This document shows positions 17,471 through 26,627 of a stretch of 33,872 bases of DNA, in pieces. The stretch lies in assembly GCA_036881865.1 (NCBI GenBank), contig JBAJNM010000019.1, forward strand, positions 1 through 33,872, written 5' to 3'. The position numbers were made by a program, and so were the translations under genes. The notes under the pieces were generated by a model that saw nothing but the letters and a program-made list of their open reading frames with translations, was not told the origin of the DNA and ran no database searches. Numbering within the stretch: the stretch's first letter is position 1; every line of letters starts with the position of its first letter. The DNA comes from Parvularculales bacterium. GTDB taxonomy: Bacteria; Pseudomonadota; Alphaproteobacteria; JAPOUT01; JBAJNM01.

Positions 17471-18165
17471 CACCCCCACCACTCCCCGATGAAGCTGTTC
17501 AAGCACAAATTGATAAAATCTCTATAGACCACCATCACCCGTTAATTATTTGCGATGCTGATGAAGTTTTGTTGCAATTTATCGTCGGGTTGGAAGATTA
17601 TCTTGAGTGTCAGGGCTTATGGCTTGACCTCACCAGCTACGCGATCACCGGCAACATCAAGCAGCGCGATACGGGCGAGCCGGTTTCTGATGACGATGTC
17701 AAAACCCTGTTGGAAGATTTTTTTGCAACCCAAACTGAGCACATCAAAGCTATGCCGGGGGCTGCCGTGGCACTCCAACGCCTGACACAACAGAATGCAC
17801 AAATTGTCGTACTCAGCAATCTTCCAAGCACTCAGCGCGCCGCCCGGCAGCGCTGTCTTCAGGCACAAGGCATGGATTATCCGGTGATTACCAATCAAGG
17901 TCTTAAGGGAGCCGCTGTCGCTTACTTAAGCCGTGCCATGCGCGCACCGGTGTTTTTTCTAGATGACCTTTACCATCACCTCACCGATGCTTTCAAATGG
18001 CGGGAGGATTTATATTATGTTCATTTTATCGCTGATTCCCGTCTTGCTGGTTTTGCCAAGAAAGCCTTAAAAAATGATACATCTACCACTAAAATAGTGT
18101 TTCAAGAGACAAATTGGCCTGATACCTATAACAAGATAAGCAAGCTGCTGGACAAGAACCTATAG
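17467..18165 (+). CDS. HAD-superfamily-like protein
   Basis: The 232-residue protein carries degenerate haloacid dehalogenase motifs: IICDADEVL with Asp30 and Asp32 (motif I), IVVLSNLP near 112-119 (motif II) and FFLDDLYHH near 163-171 (motif IV acidic pair). A lysine-containing GLKGAAVAYLSRAM precedes motif IV. A phosphatase-like activity is possible but the substrate is unknown. It is translationally coupled to the DUF3572 gene by a 4-base overlap, which suggests shared regulation. Confidence 0.68.
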   Translation: MTPPPLPDEAVQAQIDKISIDHHHPLIICDADEVLLQFIVGLEDYLECQGLWLDLTSYAITGNIKQRDTGEPVSDDDVKTLLEDFFATQTEHIKAMPGAAVALQRLTQQNAQIVVLSNLPSTQRAARQRCLQAQGMDYPVITNQGLKGAAVAYLSRAMRAPVFFLDDLYHHLTDAFKWREDLYYVHFIADSRLAGFAKKALKNDTSTTKIVFQETNWPDTYNKISKLLDKNL

Positions 18166-18216
18166 GCTCTGCTAGCATAAATGTTGTTGCGATGGTAAAG
18201 TCTGAGGAGAGATCCC

Positions 18217-18567
18217 ATGCCATTTAATAGAAAACTCATGAGCGGTATCGCCATACTGGCCCTGCTCGTCGTGACCAGTTACCAAACCCTTTCAAGTGAG
18301 TTTCCCCAATATTTTCATCAACCTATCTGGCTAATTCTGGATAGTGCCCTCGTTATCATTTTTGTCATATCAGGCCAAATGCTAGCGAAAGACTATTCAA
18401 CTGTTAGCACCTTTATCTGGTCGGTAGCAGCCGCTCTCGCTATCTTCACTGTCATTCAAAACACCGTGGGAGATCTCGGCCCTGTGTTCTGGTTGTTTGC
18501 AGCCATGTTGTACAATCTCACCACGGTGGTTTGCGCCATCTATCTACATAAAGAGCAAAAAGCATAA
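18217..18567 (+). CDS. Small membrane protein of unknown function
   Basis: I do not recognise the family. The 116-residue protein shows four hydrophobic segments, roughly at residues 8-24, 38-56, 65-82 and 88-108, with short loops and a basic C-terminus (LHKEQKA). A clear GAGGAG ribosome binding site precedes the ATG. Its TAA stop at 18565-18567 overlaps an ATA codon that may be the former start of the downstream RidA-family gene. Confidence 0.72.
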   Translation: MPFNRKLMSGIAILALLVVTSYQTLSSEFPQYFHQPIWLILDSALVIIFVISGQMLAKDYSTVSTFIWSVAAALAIFTVIQNTVGDLGPVFWLFAAMLYNLTTVVCAIYLHKEQKA

Positions 18568-18587
18568 CCAAGACCCTTAAAGATAGA

Positions 18588-19031
18588 TTGGAAGCTCTGG
18601 AGCTAGCCCTTCCTGCCCCGGCAGCCCCGGCGGCCAACTATAAACCTTTCGTCAAAACCGGATCGCTGGTGTTTATCTCCGGCCAAGTACCCATTGGGCC
18701 CGATGGCATTGAGTTTCAAGGCAGACTGGGCAGAGATTTTAGTATAGAAGAAGGTCAGGCGGCTGCCCGACTGTGCGCTCTTAATATTCTTTCCCAAGTC
18801 AATGCCGCCTGCAATGGTGATTTTTCACAGGTTAAATCCTGCGTCAAACTGGGAGGCTTTGTGAATTGTACACCGGATTTTGACCAGCATCCTGCTGTCA
18901 TTAACGGTGCATCAGACCTCGTCGTCAATGTGATGGGAGAAGCCGGACAACATACACGTTTTGCTGTTGGGGTGAGCAGTTTGCCTTTCAATGTGGCTGT
19001 AGAGGTGGATGCCATTTTTGACGTTAGCTGA
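18588..19031 (+). CDS. RidA (YjgF/YER057c/UK114) family protein
   Basis: RidA-family proteins are small trimeric deaminases; the best known hydrolyse reactive enamine/imine intermediates. Visible family features are NYKPFVKTGSLVFISGQVP, the central GFVNCTPDFDQHPAVINGAS, and a C-terminal FAVGVSSLPFNVAVEVDAIF. The last of these has Val where the archetypal RidA has its key Arg, so activity may differ. The annotated start is TTG 18588. In the same frame, eight more codons (reading ITKTLKDR) extend back to ATA 18564, which overlaps the previous stop. No ATG, GTG or CTG exists between the preceding stop codon at 18549 and this TTG. Confidence 0.85.
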   Translation: MEALELALPAPAAPAANYKPFVKTGSLVFISGQVPIGPDGIEFQGRLGRDFSIEEGQAAARLCALNILSQVNAACNGDFSQVKSCVKLGGFVNCTPDFDQHPAVINGASDLVVNVMGEAGQHTRFAVGVSSLPFNVAVEVDAIFDVS

Positions 19032-19046
19032 CGCCAAGGGGCATTT

Positions 19047-20261
19047 ATGTCAGATAAATCAAACCTACAACTGCGCATGGTAAATTCGTTGCGGGAGATT
19101 GCTCCCGAACGCTGGGATGCCTGTGCTCAGCCACAAAAGGGAACGCCGTGCAACCCTTTCTTATCTCATGCTTTCCTGTCGTCCCTTGAAGAAAGCGGCT
19201 CGGCAGCGCCTGAAACCGGTTGGGGAGCATGTCATGTGCTTCTTGAAGACACAACAAACAATACTCTTATTGGCTGTGTTCCTCTTTACCTGAAAGGACA
19301 CTCTCAAGGAGAATATGTGTTTGACTATGGCTGGGCAAGTGCCTTTGAACAAGCCGGTGGACGGTATTACCCTAAACTTCAAAGCTGCGTACCTTTTACA
19401 CCTGTGCCGGGACGACGACTGTTAACTTATCCTGATAACAACGCCGAAACCATAGAAAATCAACTGCTGGCCGGTTGCCTTACGGTTGCCGAAAAACTCA
19501 AAGTTTCTTCTCTTCATTTCACTTTTTTACCAAAAAGCCAATGGGCTCTCATGGGCGAAAACACACTGCTTCAGAGAACAGACCAGCAATTCCACTGGAG
19601 CAATGAGGACTATAACAGTTTTGATGATTTTCTTACCGTCCTTGCCTCTCGCAAACGCAAATCTATACGCAAAGAGCGCGCCGAGGTGCAACAATCTGGT
19701 TTACAGATCGAGTGTCTCACAGGAAGCGATATTAAAGAACATCACTGGGATAGTTTCTTTGCCTTTTATATGGATACAAGTTCACGAAAATGGGGGCATT
19801 CCTATTTGACACGCACATTTTTCAGCCTCATTGGTGAGCGCATGGCCGACAATATTCTTCTTGTAATGGCCTATCGTAAGGGACAACCCATTGCCGGATC
19901 TTTGAACATTATCGGTTCAGATTGCCTTTATGGCCGCAATTGGGGTTGCCTTGAAGACCACCGCTTTTTACACTTTGAAATGTGCTACTATCAAGCCATT
20001 GAGTTTGCCATTGCGCATCGGCTCAAACGGGTTGAAGCGGGAGCACAGGGGGCGCATAAACTGGCACGGGGCTATCTGCCGACCCCCACCTATAGTGCTC
20101 ACCACATAGCCCATCCGCAATTTAGGGAGGCCGTTGCCCGCTATTTAGATCATGAACGAGAAGATGTCTCGCACACCATTGAAGCCCTTGAGGTCATGTC
20201 GCCATTTCGGCATGATACGCTCAACCTCTCAGTTCAAACTCCTCTAATTCAGGAAAAATGA
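19047..20261 (+). CDS. COG3146 family protein (putative GNAT-fold acyltransferase)
   Basis: This 404-residue protein resembles the COG3146/DUF482 family, described as peptidoglycan-biosynthesis-like or GNAT-fold N-acyltransferases of uncertain substrate. Family-like segments are NPFLSHAFLSSLEESG near the start, FDYGWASAFEQAGGRYYPKLQ, RKSIRKERAEVQ in the middle, and GAQGAHKLARGYLPTPTYSAH near the C-terminus. No signal peptide or membrane helix is seen, so it is probably cytoplasmic. An AAGGGG ribosome binding site precedes the ATG. It is followed five bases later by the HIT gene. Confidence 0.82.
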   Translation: MSDKSNLQLRMVNSLREIAPERWDACAQPQKGTPCNPFLSHAFLSSLEESGSAAPETGWGACHVLLEDTTNNTLIGCVPLYLKGHSQGEYVFDYGWASAFEQAGGRYYPKLQSCVPFTPVPGRRLLTYPDNNAETIENQLLAGCLTVAEKLKVSSLHFTFLPKSQWALMGENTLLQRTDQQFHWSNEDYNSFDDFLTVLASRKRKSIRKERAEVQQSGLQIECLTGSDIKEHHWDSFFAFYMDTSSRKWGHSYLTRTFFSLIGERMADNILLVMAYRKGQPIAGSLNIIGSDCLYGRNWGCLEDHRFLHFEMCYYQAIEFAIAHRLKRVEAGAQGAHKLARGYLPTPTYSAHHIAHPQFREAVARYLDHEREDVSHTIEALEVMSPFRHDTLNLSVQTPLIQEK

Positions 20262-20265
20262 CCCC

Positions 20266-20688
20266 ATGAGTTACGATAATAATAATATTTTCGCTAAAAT
20301 TCTGCGTGGTGAAGCGCCCTGCTTTCAAGTCCATAGCGATGAGCACACTCTCGCTTTTATGGATGTTATGCCTCAGGTACCGGGTCATACTCTTGTTATT
20401 CCCCGTCATCCGGCTGAAAATCTTTTTGACCTACCACCAGATTATGCCGCCGCCATGGCGAAAAGTGTGAAAATAGTAGCCCACGCTGTCAGACAAGCCT
20501 TTGAAGCGCCGGGCATTCTAATTGCTCAACTCAATGGAGCGGCTGCCGGGCAGACAGTCTTTCACATTCATACACACATTATTCCACGCCATGACGGTAT
20601 TGACCTGAAGTTTCATGCGAGGGAGATGGAAAATCCGGATACTCTGGAAACCCACGCGCAAATGATACGCAAAGCGCTAAAGTCGTAA
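20266..20688 (+). CDS. HIT family protein
   Basis: This 140-residue histidine-triad protein carries the motif HIHTHIIPR with His100, His102 and His104. It is a Hint-like nucleotidyl hydrolase or transferase acting on AMP-linked substrates. The N-terminus (NIFAKILRGEAPC) and DVMPQVPGHTLVIPR segment are typical. The physiological substrate is not known. It ends 15 bases before the convergent clpA stop. Confidence 0.93.
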   Translation: MSYDNNNIFAKILRGEAPCFQVHSDEHTLAFMDVMPQVPGHTLVIPRHPAENLFDLPPDYAAAMAKSVKIVAHAVRQAFEAPGILIAQLNGAAAGQTVFHIHTHIIPRHDGIDLKFHAREMENPDTLETHAQMIRKALKS

Positions 20689-20689
20689 C

Positions 20690-20703
20690 CCCTTACTCAA
20701 GGG
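20690..20703. terminator. Small hairpin between convergent HIT and clpA genes
   Basis: CCCTT (20690-20694) and AAGGG (20699-20703) form a perfect 5-base stem with a 4-base loop. It fills almost the whole 15-base gap between the convergent genes. There is no T run on either side, so any termination role would be weak. Confidence 0.3.
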
Positions 20704-23037
20704 CTAGGGAGTGGTTTCCGGCGTTTCTTTCTCAGAACGACGAGGCTTACGCGGGTGCTCCGGCGGCTCTATGATTTCGAAGCTCAGATCTCTATTGCTT
20801 TCATTGCCACTCACCAAAACACGCACAACGCCACCATTCACCAATTTGCCAAACAAAATTTCCTCCGCAAGAGGTTTCTTAATGTGCTCCTGTATGACAC
20901 GAGCCAGAGGACGGGCACCCATCTTCTCGTCATAGCCTTTTCCGGCAAGCCAATCATTAGCCTCCGGCGTAAGTTCTATGGTGATATTTCTGTCGCCCAG
21001 TTGAGCCTCCAACTGCAACACGAATTTCTCTACTACCTGCGCTACAACCTCAGATGGCAGGCGGCTAAAACGGATAACTGAATCCAGTCGATTGCGGAAC
21101 TCCGGTGAGAACATCCGTTCAATCGCTTCCTCGTCTTCTCCTTCCCGATCCATACGCCCAAAGCCCACCGGAGCTTTAGCCATATCGCTGGCTCCTGCAT
21201 TGGTGGTCATAATCAAGACAACATTGTGGAAATCTACCTGCTTACCATTATGATCCGTCAGTTTGCCATGATCCATAATTTGCAAAAGAATATTGAACAA
21301 ATCCGGATGAGCTTTTTCAATTTCATCCAAAAGCAAAACACAATGGGGATGTTGGTCAACACCATCGGTCAACAAACCGCCTTGATCAAAACCCACATAG
21401 CCGGGAGGAGCGCCAATAAGACGAGAGACACTGTGACGCTCCATATATTCGGACATATCAAAGCGCAATATTTCAATGCCCATAGCGCTTGCCAGCTGGC
21501 GGGCGACTTCCGTCTTGCCAACACCGGTGGGGCCAGAGAACAAATAACACCCTATGGGCTTTTCAGGTTCCCGCAATCCGGCCCGTGCCATTCTAATGGC
21601 CGAGGCCAGCGCCCCTATCGCCTCATCCTGACCAAATACAACCCGCCGGAGAGTTCCGTCTAAATCCCGTAACCGCTCCGTATCATTGCGGGATATTGCC
21701 TTAGGTGGCACTCGTGCCATGGTGGCAATCACGCGTTCAACCTCACGCACACCTATGGTTTTACGACGCCGTGCGGAGGGTATCAGCATTTGCGATGCGC
21801 CCACCTCGTCAATAACATCTATTGCCTTATCCGGCAGTTTGCGGTTATGCATGTGCCGCGCCGAAAGCTCCACCGCAGCTCTTATTGCCTCGCTTGTGTA
21901 GCGAACTTTATGAAAACCTTCAAAATAAGGCTTTAATCCTTTAAGTATTTTAATAGCATCAGGAATAGATGGTTCAACCACATCAATTTTCTGAAACCGG
22001 CGAGCCAGCGCATGATCTTTTTCAAAATGCTGGCGATATTCTTTATACGTTGTCGAACCTATGCACCGCAACGTACCGCTTTGCAGGGCAGGCTTGAGCA
22101 GATTGGAGGCATCCAGAGAGCCGCCACTAGTGGCTCCTGCCCCAATAATTGTATGGATTTCATCTATAAACAAAATAGCACCCGGGCGGGTTTCCAACTC
22201 TTTCAAGACGTTCTTCAAGCGCTCCTCAAAGTCACCCCGATACCGCGTGCCTGCCAGCAATGCCCCCATATCAAGGGCATAAATTGTATCACCCGATAAT
22301 ACTTCCGGCACTTCATTGCGAACAATCCGCCGTGCCAGACCTTCCGCTATTGCCGTCTTACCCACACCCGGGTCACCCACATAAATGGGGTTGTTCTTCC
22401 GTCGCCGACACAACACCTGTATCGTCCGGTTCACCTCTTGCTCCCGACCAATCAGGGGATCAACCTTGCCATCATGAGCCTTTTGATTGAGATCAACGCA
22501 ATACACCTCAAGAGCGCTTTTTGCCTTACTTGTATCACCACTGCTTTCGTCTCCCTCTTCATCAATCCCACGCACCGGACTGGCCTCAGACATATCAGTC
22601 CGCTTAGCGATACCGTGGCTTACAAAATTAACAGCGTCATACCTTGTCATTTCCTGCTCTTGCAAAAAATACACCGCATGGCTTTCACGCTCGGCAAAAA
22701 GAGCAATTAGCACATTAGCGCCCGTCACCTCCTCGCGGCCCGACGACTGGGTATGGATAATGGCCCGCTGCACAACCCTCTGCAGAGCTGCCGTGGGCTT
22801 GGTTTCCTGATTATCTTTGCTCACAAGATTGTGAAAATCATTTTCAAGATAATTACTAAGATCGCGGCGCAAATTATCTATATTCACAGAGCAAGCCCGC
22901 AGGAGCCGCTCGGCATCTTCGTCCTCTGTCAGCGATAAAAGAAGATGTTCCAACGTGGCATATTCATGCTGACGTTCGCCAGCAATCTTTAACGCTCCGC
23001 GTAACGCTTCTTCCAGACTTCTGGATAATGACGGCAT
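20704..23037 (-). CDS. clpA: ATP-dependent Clp protease ATP-binding subunit ClpA
   Basis: ClpA is the AAA+ unfoldase that feeds substrates to ClpP, and with ClpS it degrades N-end rule substrates. The 777-residue protein has the N-terminal repeat domain (about 1-145), AAA-1 with Walker A GDPGVGKT near 221, and AAA-2 with GPTGVGKT near 501. A ClpP-docking tripeptide is seen as Val-Gly-Phe (APVGFGRMD), a variant of the usual IGL or IGF. Walker B sequences (FIDEIH; LLLDEIEKAH) are intact. It follows clpS after 41 bases in the same direction, so the two form an operon. Confidence 0.97.
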   Translation of the reverse strand: MPSLSRSLEEALRGALKIAGERQHEYATLEHLLLSLTEDEDAERLLRACSVNIDNLRRDLSNYLENDFHNLVSKDNQETKPTAALQRVVQRAIIHTQSSGREEVTGANVLIALFAERESHAVYFLQEQEMTRYDAVNFVSHGIAKRTDMSEASPVRGIDEEGDESSGDTSKAKSALEVYCVDLNQKAHDGKVDPLIGREQEVNRTIQVLCRRRKNNPIYVGDPGVGKTAIAEGLARRIVRNEVPEVLSGDTIYALDMGALLAGTRYRGDFEERLKNVLKELETRPGAILFIDEIHTIIGAGATSGGSLDASNLLKPALQSGTLRCIGSTTYKEYRQHFEKDHALARRFQKIDVVEPSIPDAIKILKGLKPYFEGFHKVRYTSEAIRAAVELSARHMHNRKLPDKAIDVIDEVGASQMLIPSARRRKTIGVREVERVIATMARVPPKAISRNDTERLRDLDGTLRRVVFGQDEAIGALASAIRMARAGLREPEKPIGCYLFSGPTGVGKTEVARQLASAMGIEILRFDMSEYMERHSVSRLIGAPPGYVGFDQGGLLTDGVDQHPHCVLLLDEIEKAHPDLFNILLQIMDHGKLTDHNGKQVDFHNVVLIMTTNAGASDMAKAPVGFGRMDREGEDEEAIERMFSPEFRNRLDSVIRFSRLPSEVVAQVVEKFVLQLEAQLGDRNITIELTPEANDWLAGKGYDEKMGARPLARVIQEHIKKPLAEEILFGKLVNGGVVRVLVSGNESNRDLSFEIIEPPEHPRKPRRSEKETPETTP

Positions 23038-23078
23038 ACGTTTTCTCTTTCCCTACTTCTTCCCTTCCCCGTTTCTCT

Positions 23079-23480
23079 CTATTCCTTCTCCATCGTACAT
23101 TGCAAAGGATGCTCATTTTGACGCGAGAAGTCCATCACTTCCATCACCTTGGCCTCAGCAACTTCATAGGTATAAAGACCACACACCCCAATGCCACTTT
23201 GATGCACATGGAGCATAATACGCATAGCCTCCTCATGATTTTTACTGAAAAACTTCTCCAAAATAAAAACAACAAACTCCATCGGCGTATAATCATCGTT
23301 CAGCAACAAAACCCTATACAGAGACGGTTTTTTTGTCCTAGTGCGTGTTTTAGTTAGAACGTCAACCTGACCTGTCCGATTGCTGCCTCCTCCTTCTTCA
23401 TCACTACCCCTGTCCGGCCCGCCAGCACAGAAAAGCACCAGAGTATCGGCTGCATTATACACTGTAGGTGTTCCCAGCAT
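23079..23480 (-). CDS. clpS: ATP-dependent Clp protease adaptor ClpS
   Basis: ClpS binds N-degrons and delivers them to ClpA. The core is strongly conserved: [52 protein letters not shown] and the end [10 protein letters not shown]. The protein has 133 residues because about 45 extra residues precede the core, including a Gly/Asp/Glu-rich stretch ([15 protein letters not shown]). AAAGG lies eight bases before the ATG at 23480, supporting this long start; a GTG inside the extension is an alternative. It is the first gene of the clpS-clpA operon. Confidence 0.95.
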   Translation of the reverse strand: MLGTPTVYNAADTLVLFCAGGPDRGSDEEGGGSNRTGQVDVLTKTRTRTKKPSLYRVLLLNDDYTPMEFVVFILEKFFSKNHEEAMRIMLHVHQSGIGVCGLYTYEVAEAKVMEVMDFSRQNEHPLQCTMEKE

Positions 23481-23504
23481 AAATCAAACCTTTCGTCAGA
23501 GCTC

Positions 23505-23533
23505 ATTTTATCAAAAAACCCCTCTTTCAACAA
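23505..23533 (-). promoter_or_regulatory. Putative clpS-clpA promoter
   Basis: Read on the minus strand, TTGTTG (23533-23528) and TAAAAT (23510-23505) are separated by exactly 17 bases. The pair lies 25 bases before the clpS ATG. Both hexamers are close to the sigma-70-like consensus. Confidence 0.5.
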
Positions 23534-23587
23534 GAAACATGTTGCACACAGGCTCCAAGACAGAAGGGAGCACGGTCCATTCCGGCG

Positions 23588-24334
23588 TTAGCGGCCTTCC
23601 CCCAGCAAAATATCCCGCGCCTGATTGATACGCGCCGCCAGATAAGCCGTACCACCCTGATCCGGATGAGCCTTTAACATCAAGCGCCTATGGGCGGTGC
23701 GTATATCATTTTCAGAAGCGCCTGCTACAAGGCCCAGCACCGCCAGAGCCTCCTCTTGTGTCATAGACGATGGCGCCCCGTGCATACCATCATCACCGGT
23801 TTCTCTTGTCTTTTCATGACGCCAATCAGCACCATAGGCCCGGTCTAACCACGCTTCCAGCAAAGAGAGAGAATCGACATCATTGTCCGTGATTATCCTT
23901 TCCCGCAGAGAAAGTAATTCAGGCAGAGACAAATCATCCAACATTTTTCCCGCAAAAGAGCCTTGTAAAATACGGCCCGTCATCAAGCCACTATCGTGGT
24001 CTAAACTCATAGAAAACCACGGCGTTTCAATATCAGACGAGGCAGCACTCCCTGACGGGTTTCCTGATGAACGTTGCGCCCGTTGCCCGCCCCATCTGCC
24101 GGCCGCTGCAAACGGGTTACGCCGCCACCCCACAAACCACAACAAAAACGGAATAAGAGGAGCGGCCAAAGCCAGCCTTCCGCTGACAGTTAGCACTACA
24201 ATAGCAACGCCCAAAACCACAACGGTAATGGTGCGCAAAATACGCGCCAGTGTTGAAGGGTCAGTTCGAACAAGGCCATAGGTTATAAGTAGCAGGAGAC
24301 CCAGAACTACAATACCTACGACAAGCCAAATCAT
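23588..24334 (-). CDS. Membrane-anchored J-domain protein
   Basis: The 248-residue protein has two or three N-terminal hydrophobic segments (about 1-19, 32-52 and 55-68), a Ser/Gly/Arg-rich linker, and a C-terminal J-domain (about 193-248) with the HPD motif near His222 (KAHPDQGG). J-domains stimulate DnaK ATPase activity, so it is probably a membrane-tethered DnaK co-chaperone. In many alphaproteobacteria such a protein sits beside a VWA-domain protein, as here. Its ATG overlaps the upstream stop by one base (TAATG), so expression is coupled. Confidence 0.85.
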   Translation of the reverse strand: MIWLVVGIVVLGLLLLITYGLVRTDPSTLARILRTITVVVLGVAIVVLTVSGRLALAAPLIPFLLWFVGWRRNPFAAAGRWGGQRAQRSSGNPSGSAASSDIETPWFSMSLDHDSGLMTGRILQGSFAGKMLDDLSLPELLSLRERIITDNDVDSLSLLEAWLDRAYGADWRHEKTRETGDDGMHGAPSSMTQEEALAVLGLVAGASENDIRTAHRRLMLKAHPDQGGTAYLAARINQARDILLGEGR

Positions 24335-25086
24335 TATTTTATCTGTTTTATCTGTCCGGCAATTTTACGAACCACATCGCCACGGTGGCGACCCAATTTC
24401 TCAAGCGCCTCTCGTCCGGCGGTGGCATAAACCGCTACCGCTGTCAGTAAATCGCGCAACTGAGCGATAGAAGACCCGTCAAACCGGCTCCATGCCCCAC
24501 CGCTTAACCGCGCCATCTCACAAAATATAGACTCAGCGTCTTTATCGTATCCCTCCTGAAAAACAAAAAGCGGCATACCACGCATTCCTAACTGTCCGGC
24601 CTTGTCACACAGAACATCGGCTTCCTCCTCCACACTATCGCCCACATAAACAAGCGCATTGATTTTAACCCCCTGCCCCACCTCATCAAGGGCGTGAGTC
24701 AAGACCCGCTCAATTTGAGTTAAACCCCCACGTACCCCAACACCCGTCATAGTTTGCGCAAGAGCGGTTGCATCATAAACCCACGGGCTCACACGAAACT
24801 CGTGAAAGCCCCGAAACCATACTAACTGCACCGCAAGGCCGCCAATTTTTTCCGTCTCCTCAAACATACCCGCCTGTATCTGAAGAGCGCTATCCCATGC
24901 CAGAGCGCGACTCATGGTGGCATCCATAGCAAACATAAGCCGCCCGCGTCCGGCAACAGAGGTGGCAGAAGCCACCGGAGCCGGTGTACGCGCTACCTTA
25001 TCCAGAAAACGCCGCACATCCGTGCGTACATTCTGATTGGCCCGGCTAACACTCCCCGGGTATGGCTTATCGGTGCTCTTGTCCAT
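24334..25086 (-). CDS. VWA domain-containing protein
   Basis: The 250-residue protein has a von Willebrand factor A-like fold. RGRLMFAMDATMSR holds a DxTxS version of the metal-ion-dependent adhesion site, and ALVYVGDSVEEEAD is a later acidic strand end. No signal peptide or membrane segment is seen, so it is likely cytoplasmic. ATG 25086 is chosen, with AAGAGA just upstream; a GTG at 25098 would add four residues. It is coupled by a one-base overlap to the J-domain gene. A joint role in protein quality control or complex assembly is only an inference. Confidence 0.83.
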   Translation of the reverse strand: MDKSTDKPYPGSVSRANQNVRTDVRRFLDKVARTPAPVASATSVAGRGRLMFAMDATMSRALAWDSALQIQAGMFEETEKIGGLAVQLVWFRGFHEFRVSPWVYDATALAQTMTGVGVRGGLTQIERVLTHALDEVGQGVKINALVYVGDSVEEEADVLCDKAGQLGMRGMPLFVFQEGYDKDAESIFCEMARLSGGAWSRFDGSSIAQLRDLLTAVAVYATAGREALEKLGRHRGDVVRKIAGQIKQIK

Positions 25087-25188
25087 GATCTCTTGCACTC
25101 ACTACAAAGTTGACCGCAAGAATAGCACCTTGCCGAACAACGCAACAAGCGCTACAAGGGTTGGCTTTCCCTGATGTCATAGTTTGTC

Positions 25189-26058
25189 ATGTCTTCCCGG
25201 CTTCCCTTTTCTGTTGCTCATACGTGTGCCGACCTACGCACCCACACGGCTTCATGGCGGACGGACAACAAAACCATCGGCCTTGTTCCCACCATGGGAG
25301 CACTCCACGAGGGACATTTATCTCTGATCGAAACAGCCACCCGGCATTGCGAACGTATCATTGTCAGTATATTTGTTAATCCATCCCAGTTTGCACCCCA
25401 TGAAGACTTCTCCGCCTACCCGCGCACCCTTGAAGAAGACATAGAAAAACTTAAATCTCTACCGGTGCATCTTCTCTATGCCCCCACAACCGACGAGGTC
25501 TATCCGTCCGGCTTTGCCACCACCATAAAAGTATCCGGCCTCACCGATGATATGGAAGGCGCAGTGCGACCTCATTTTTTTGATGGTGTGGCAACAATCG
25601 TCGCTAAATTGTTTAGCCAGTGTCAACCGGATATTGCTATCTTCGGGGAGAAAGACTATCAACAACTCGCCATGATTAAGCGCCTCGCGCAAGACATGGA
25701 TATGCCCATCAAGATTATCGGTTCCCCTACTATACGCGACCCCGATGGTCTTGCCCTATCCTCCCGCAATGCCTACCTCACCACCGAAGAACGACCCATA
25801 GCCTGTGAACTGCATCAAACATTGCAACAGATTGCAACAGAAGTTCGGCGGGGAGATGACGTAAGAAAAAGCACCACCAAAGGCATAAATCACCTTCACT
25901 CTGTGGGGTTTTCGCCGGTGGATTACCTAGAGGTACGAGATGCCGAAACCCTTGACCCGCTTAAAGCCTATACCCATAGTCAACCGGCGCGCATTCTGGT
26001 TGCCGCTACCCTTGGCACAACACGGCTTATTGACAATATCGCCCTTAACTCACAATAG
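25189..26058 (+). CDS. panC: Pantothenate synthetase (pantoate-beta-alanine ligase)
   Basis: PanC joins pantoate and beta-alanine with ATP to make pantothenate, the precursor of coenzyme A. The nucleotidyltransferase HIGH-type motif is in VPTMGALHEGHLSLI. VNPSQFAPHEDF and YPRTLEEDIEKL are typical, as is FGEKDYQQL. LSSRNAYL corresponds to the KMSKS-like loop. At 289 residues it is full length. No panB is next to it. It is convergent with the DUF1489 gene, with only four bases between their stops. Confidence 0.97.
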   Translation: MSSRLPFSVAHTCADLRTHTASWRTDNKTIGLVPTMGALHEGHLSLIETATRHCERIIVSIFVNPSQFAPHEDFSAYPRTLEEDIEKLKSLPVHLLYAPTTDEVYPSGFATTIKVSGLTDDMEGAVRPHFFDGVATIVAKLFSQCQPDIAIFGEKDYQQLAMIKRLAQDMDMPIKIIGSPTIRDPDGLALSSRNAYLTTEERPIACELHQTLQQIATEVRRGDDVRKSTTKGINHLHSVGFSPVDYLEVRDAETLDPLKAYTHSQPARILVAATLGTTRLIDNIALNSQ

Positions 26059-26062
26059 GTAC

Positions 26063-26515
26063 TCATAACAAGCCTAATGTCGCCAACTCGGCACGCATGG
26101 CTTCGGGCATATCATCCTCGCCGTCCTCTCCCTCCGCTATGTCATCGGGAGCATCCTGAGGGTTAAGATAACGCCATCCCTGAAAAGGGCGGCGCGGTTG
26201 TGGCCTCGTCAACACCACAGCAGGGTCCAGCACTAAATAGCAATACCGCTTCTGCGTCCCCTCTTCAACGGTGCGAATATCCACTAATGTCTGGCGTGCC
26301 TGTATCAAACCCTTAATAACCCAATAAAGAGAGCCACCCGCCAGCAATTCCTCCTTTCGAGACGGAGTCATACGGGTGCCGTGATATGGCTCCCGCGGTT
26401 TGCCTAGCTCTGGCTTTTCTCCCGCACGGCGTTGTTGCACACGGCGCAACTGATCAACACTATCAATGCCAACGCACAGTTTCACCAGATGCAAACGGGG
26501 AGTTTCGCCACTCAT
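26063..26515 (-). CDS. DUF1489 family protein
   Basis: This 150-residue protein matches DUF1489, an uncharacterised alphaproteobacterial family: LVKLCVGIDSVDQL, TRMTPSRKEELLAGGSLYWVIKG, and RPFQGWRYLNPQDAP. The start ATG 26515 gives the usual family start (MSGETPRLHL). The frame extends upstream to 26731, but those residues come from the antisense of the next gene's Gln/Glu tract and are not family-like. The end is acidic (EGEDGEDD). No function is known to me. Confidence 0.88.
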   Translation of the reverse strand: MSGETPRLHLVKLCVGIDSVDQLRRVQQRRAGEKPELGKPREPYHGTRMTPSRKEELLAGGSLYWVIKGLIQARQTLVDIRTVEEGTQKRYCYLVLDPAVVLTRPQPRRPFQGWRYLNPQDAPDDIAEGEDGEDDMPEAMRAELATLGLL

Positions 26516-26627
26516 CACAATATCCGCATAGCAACCAGTGAGTCCAATCCTGCAACGTCCAAAACAAGACCCTCTATAATCCAAAATAGTCTTCGTCTCT
26601 TTGCATAAACGCAAACCCCTAAAAGAA

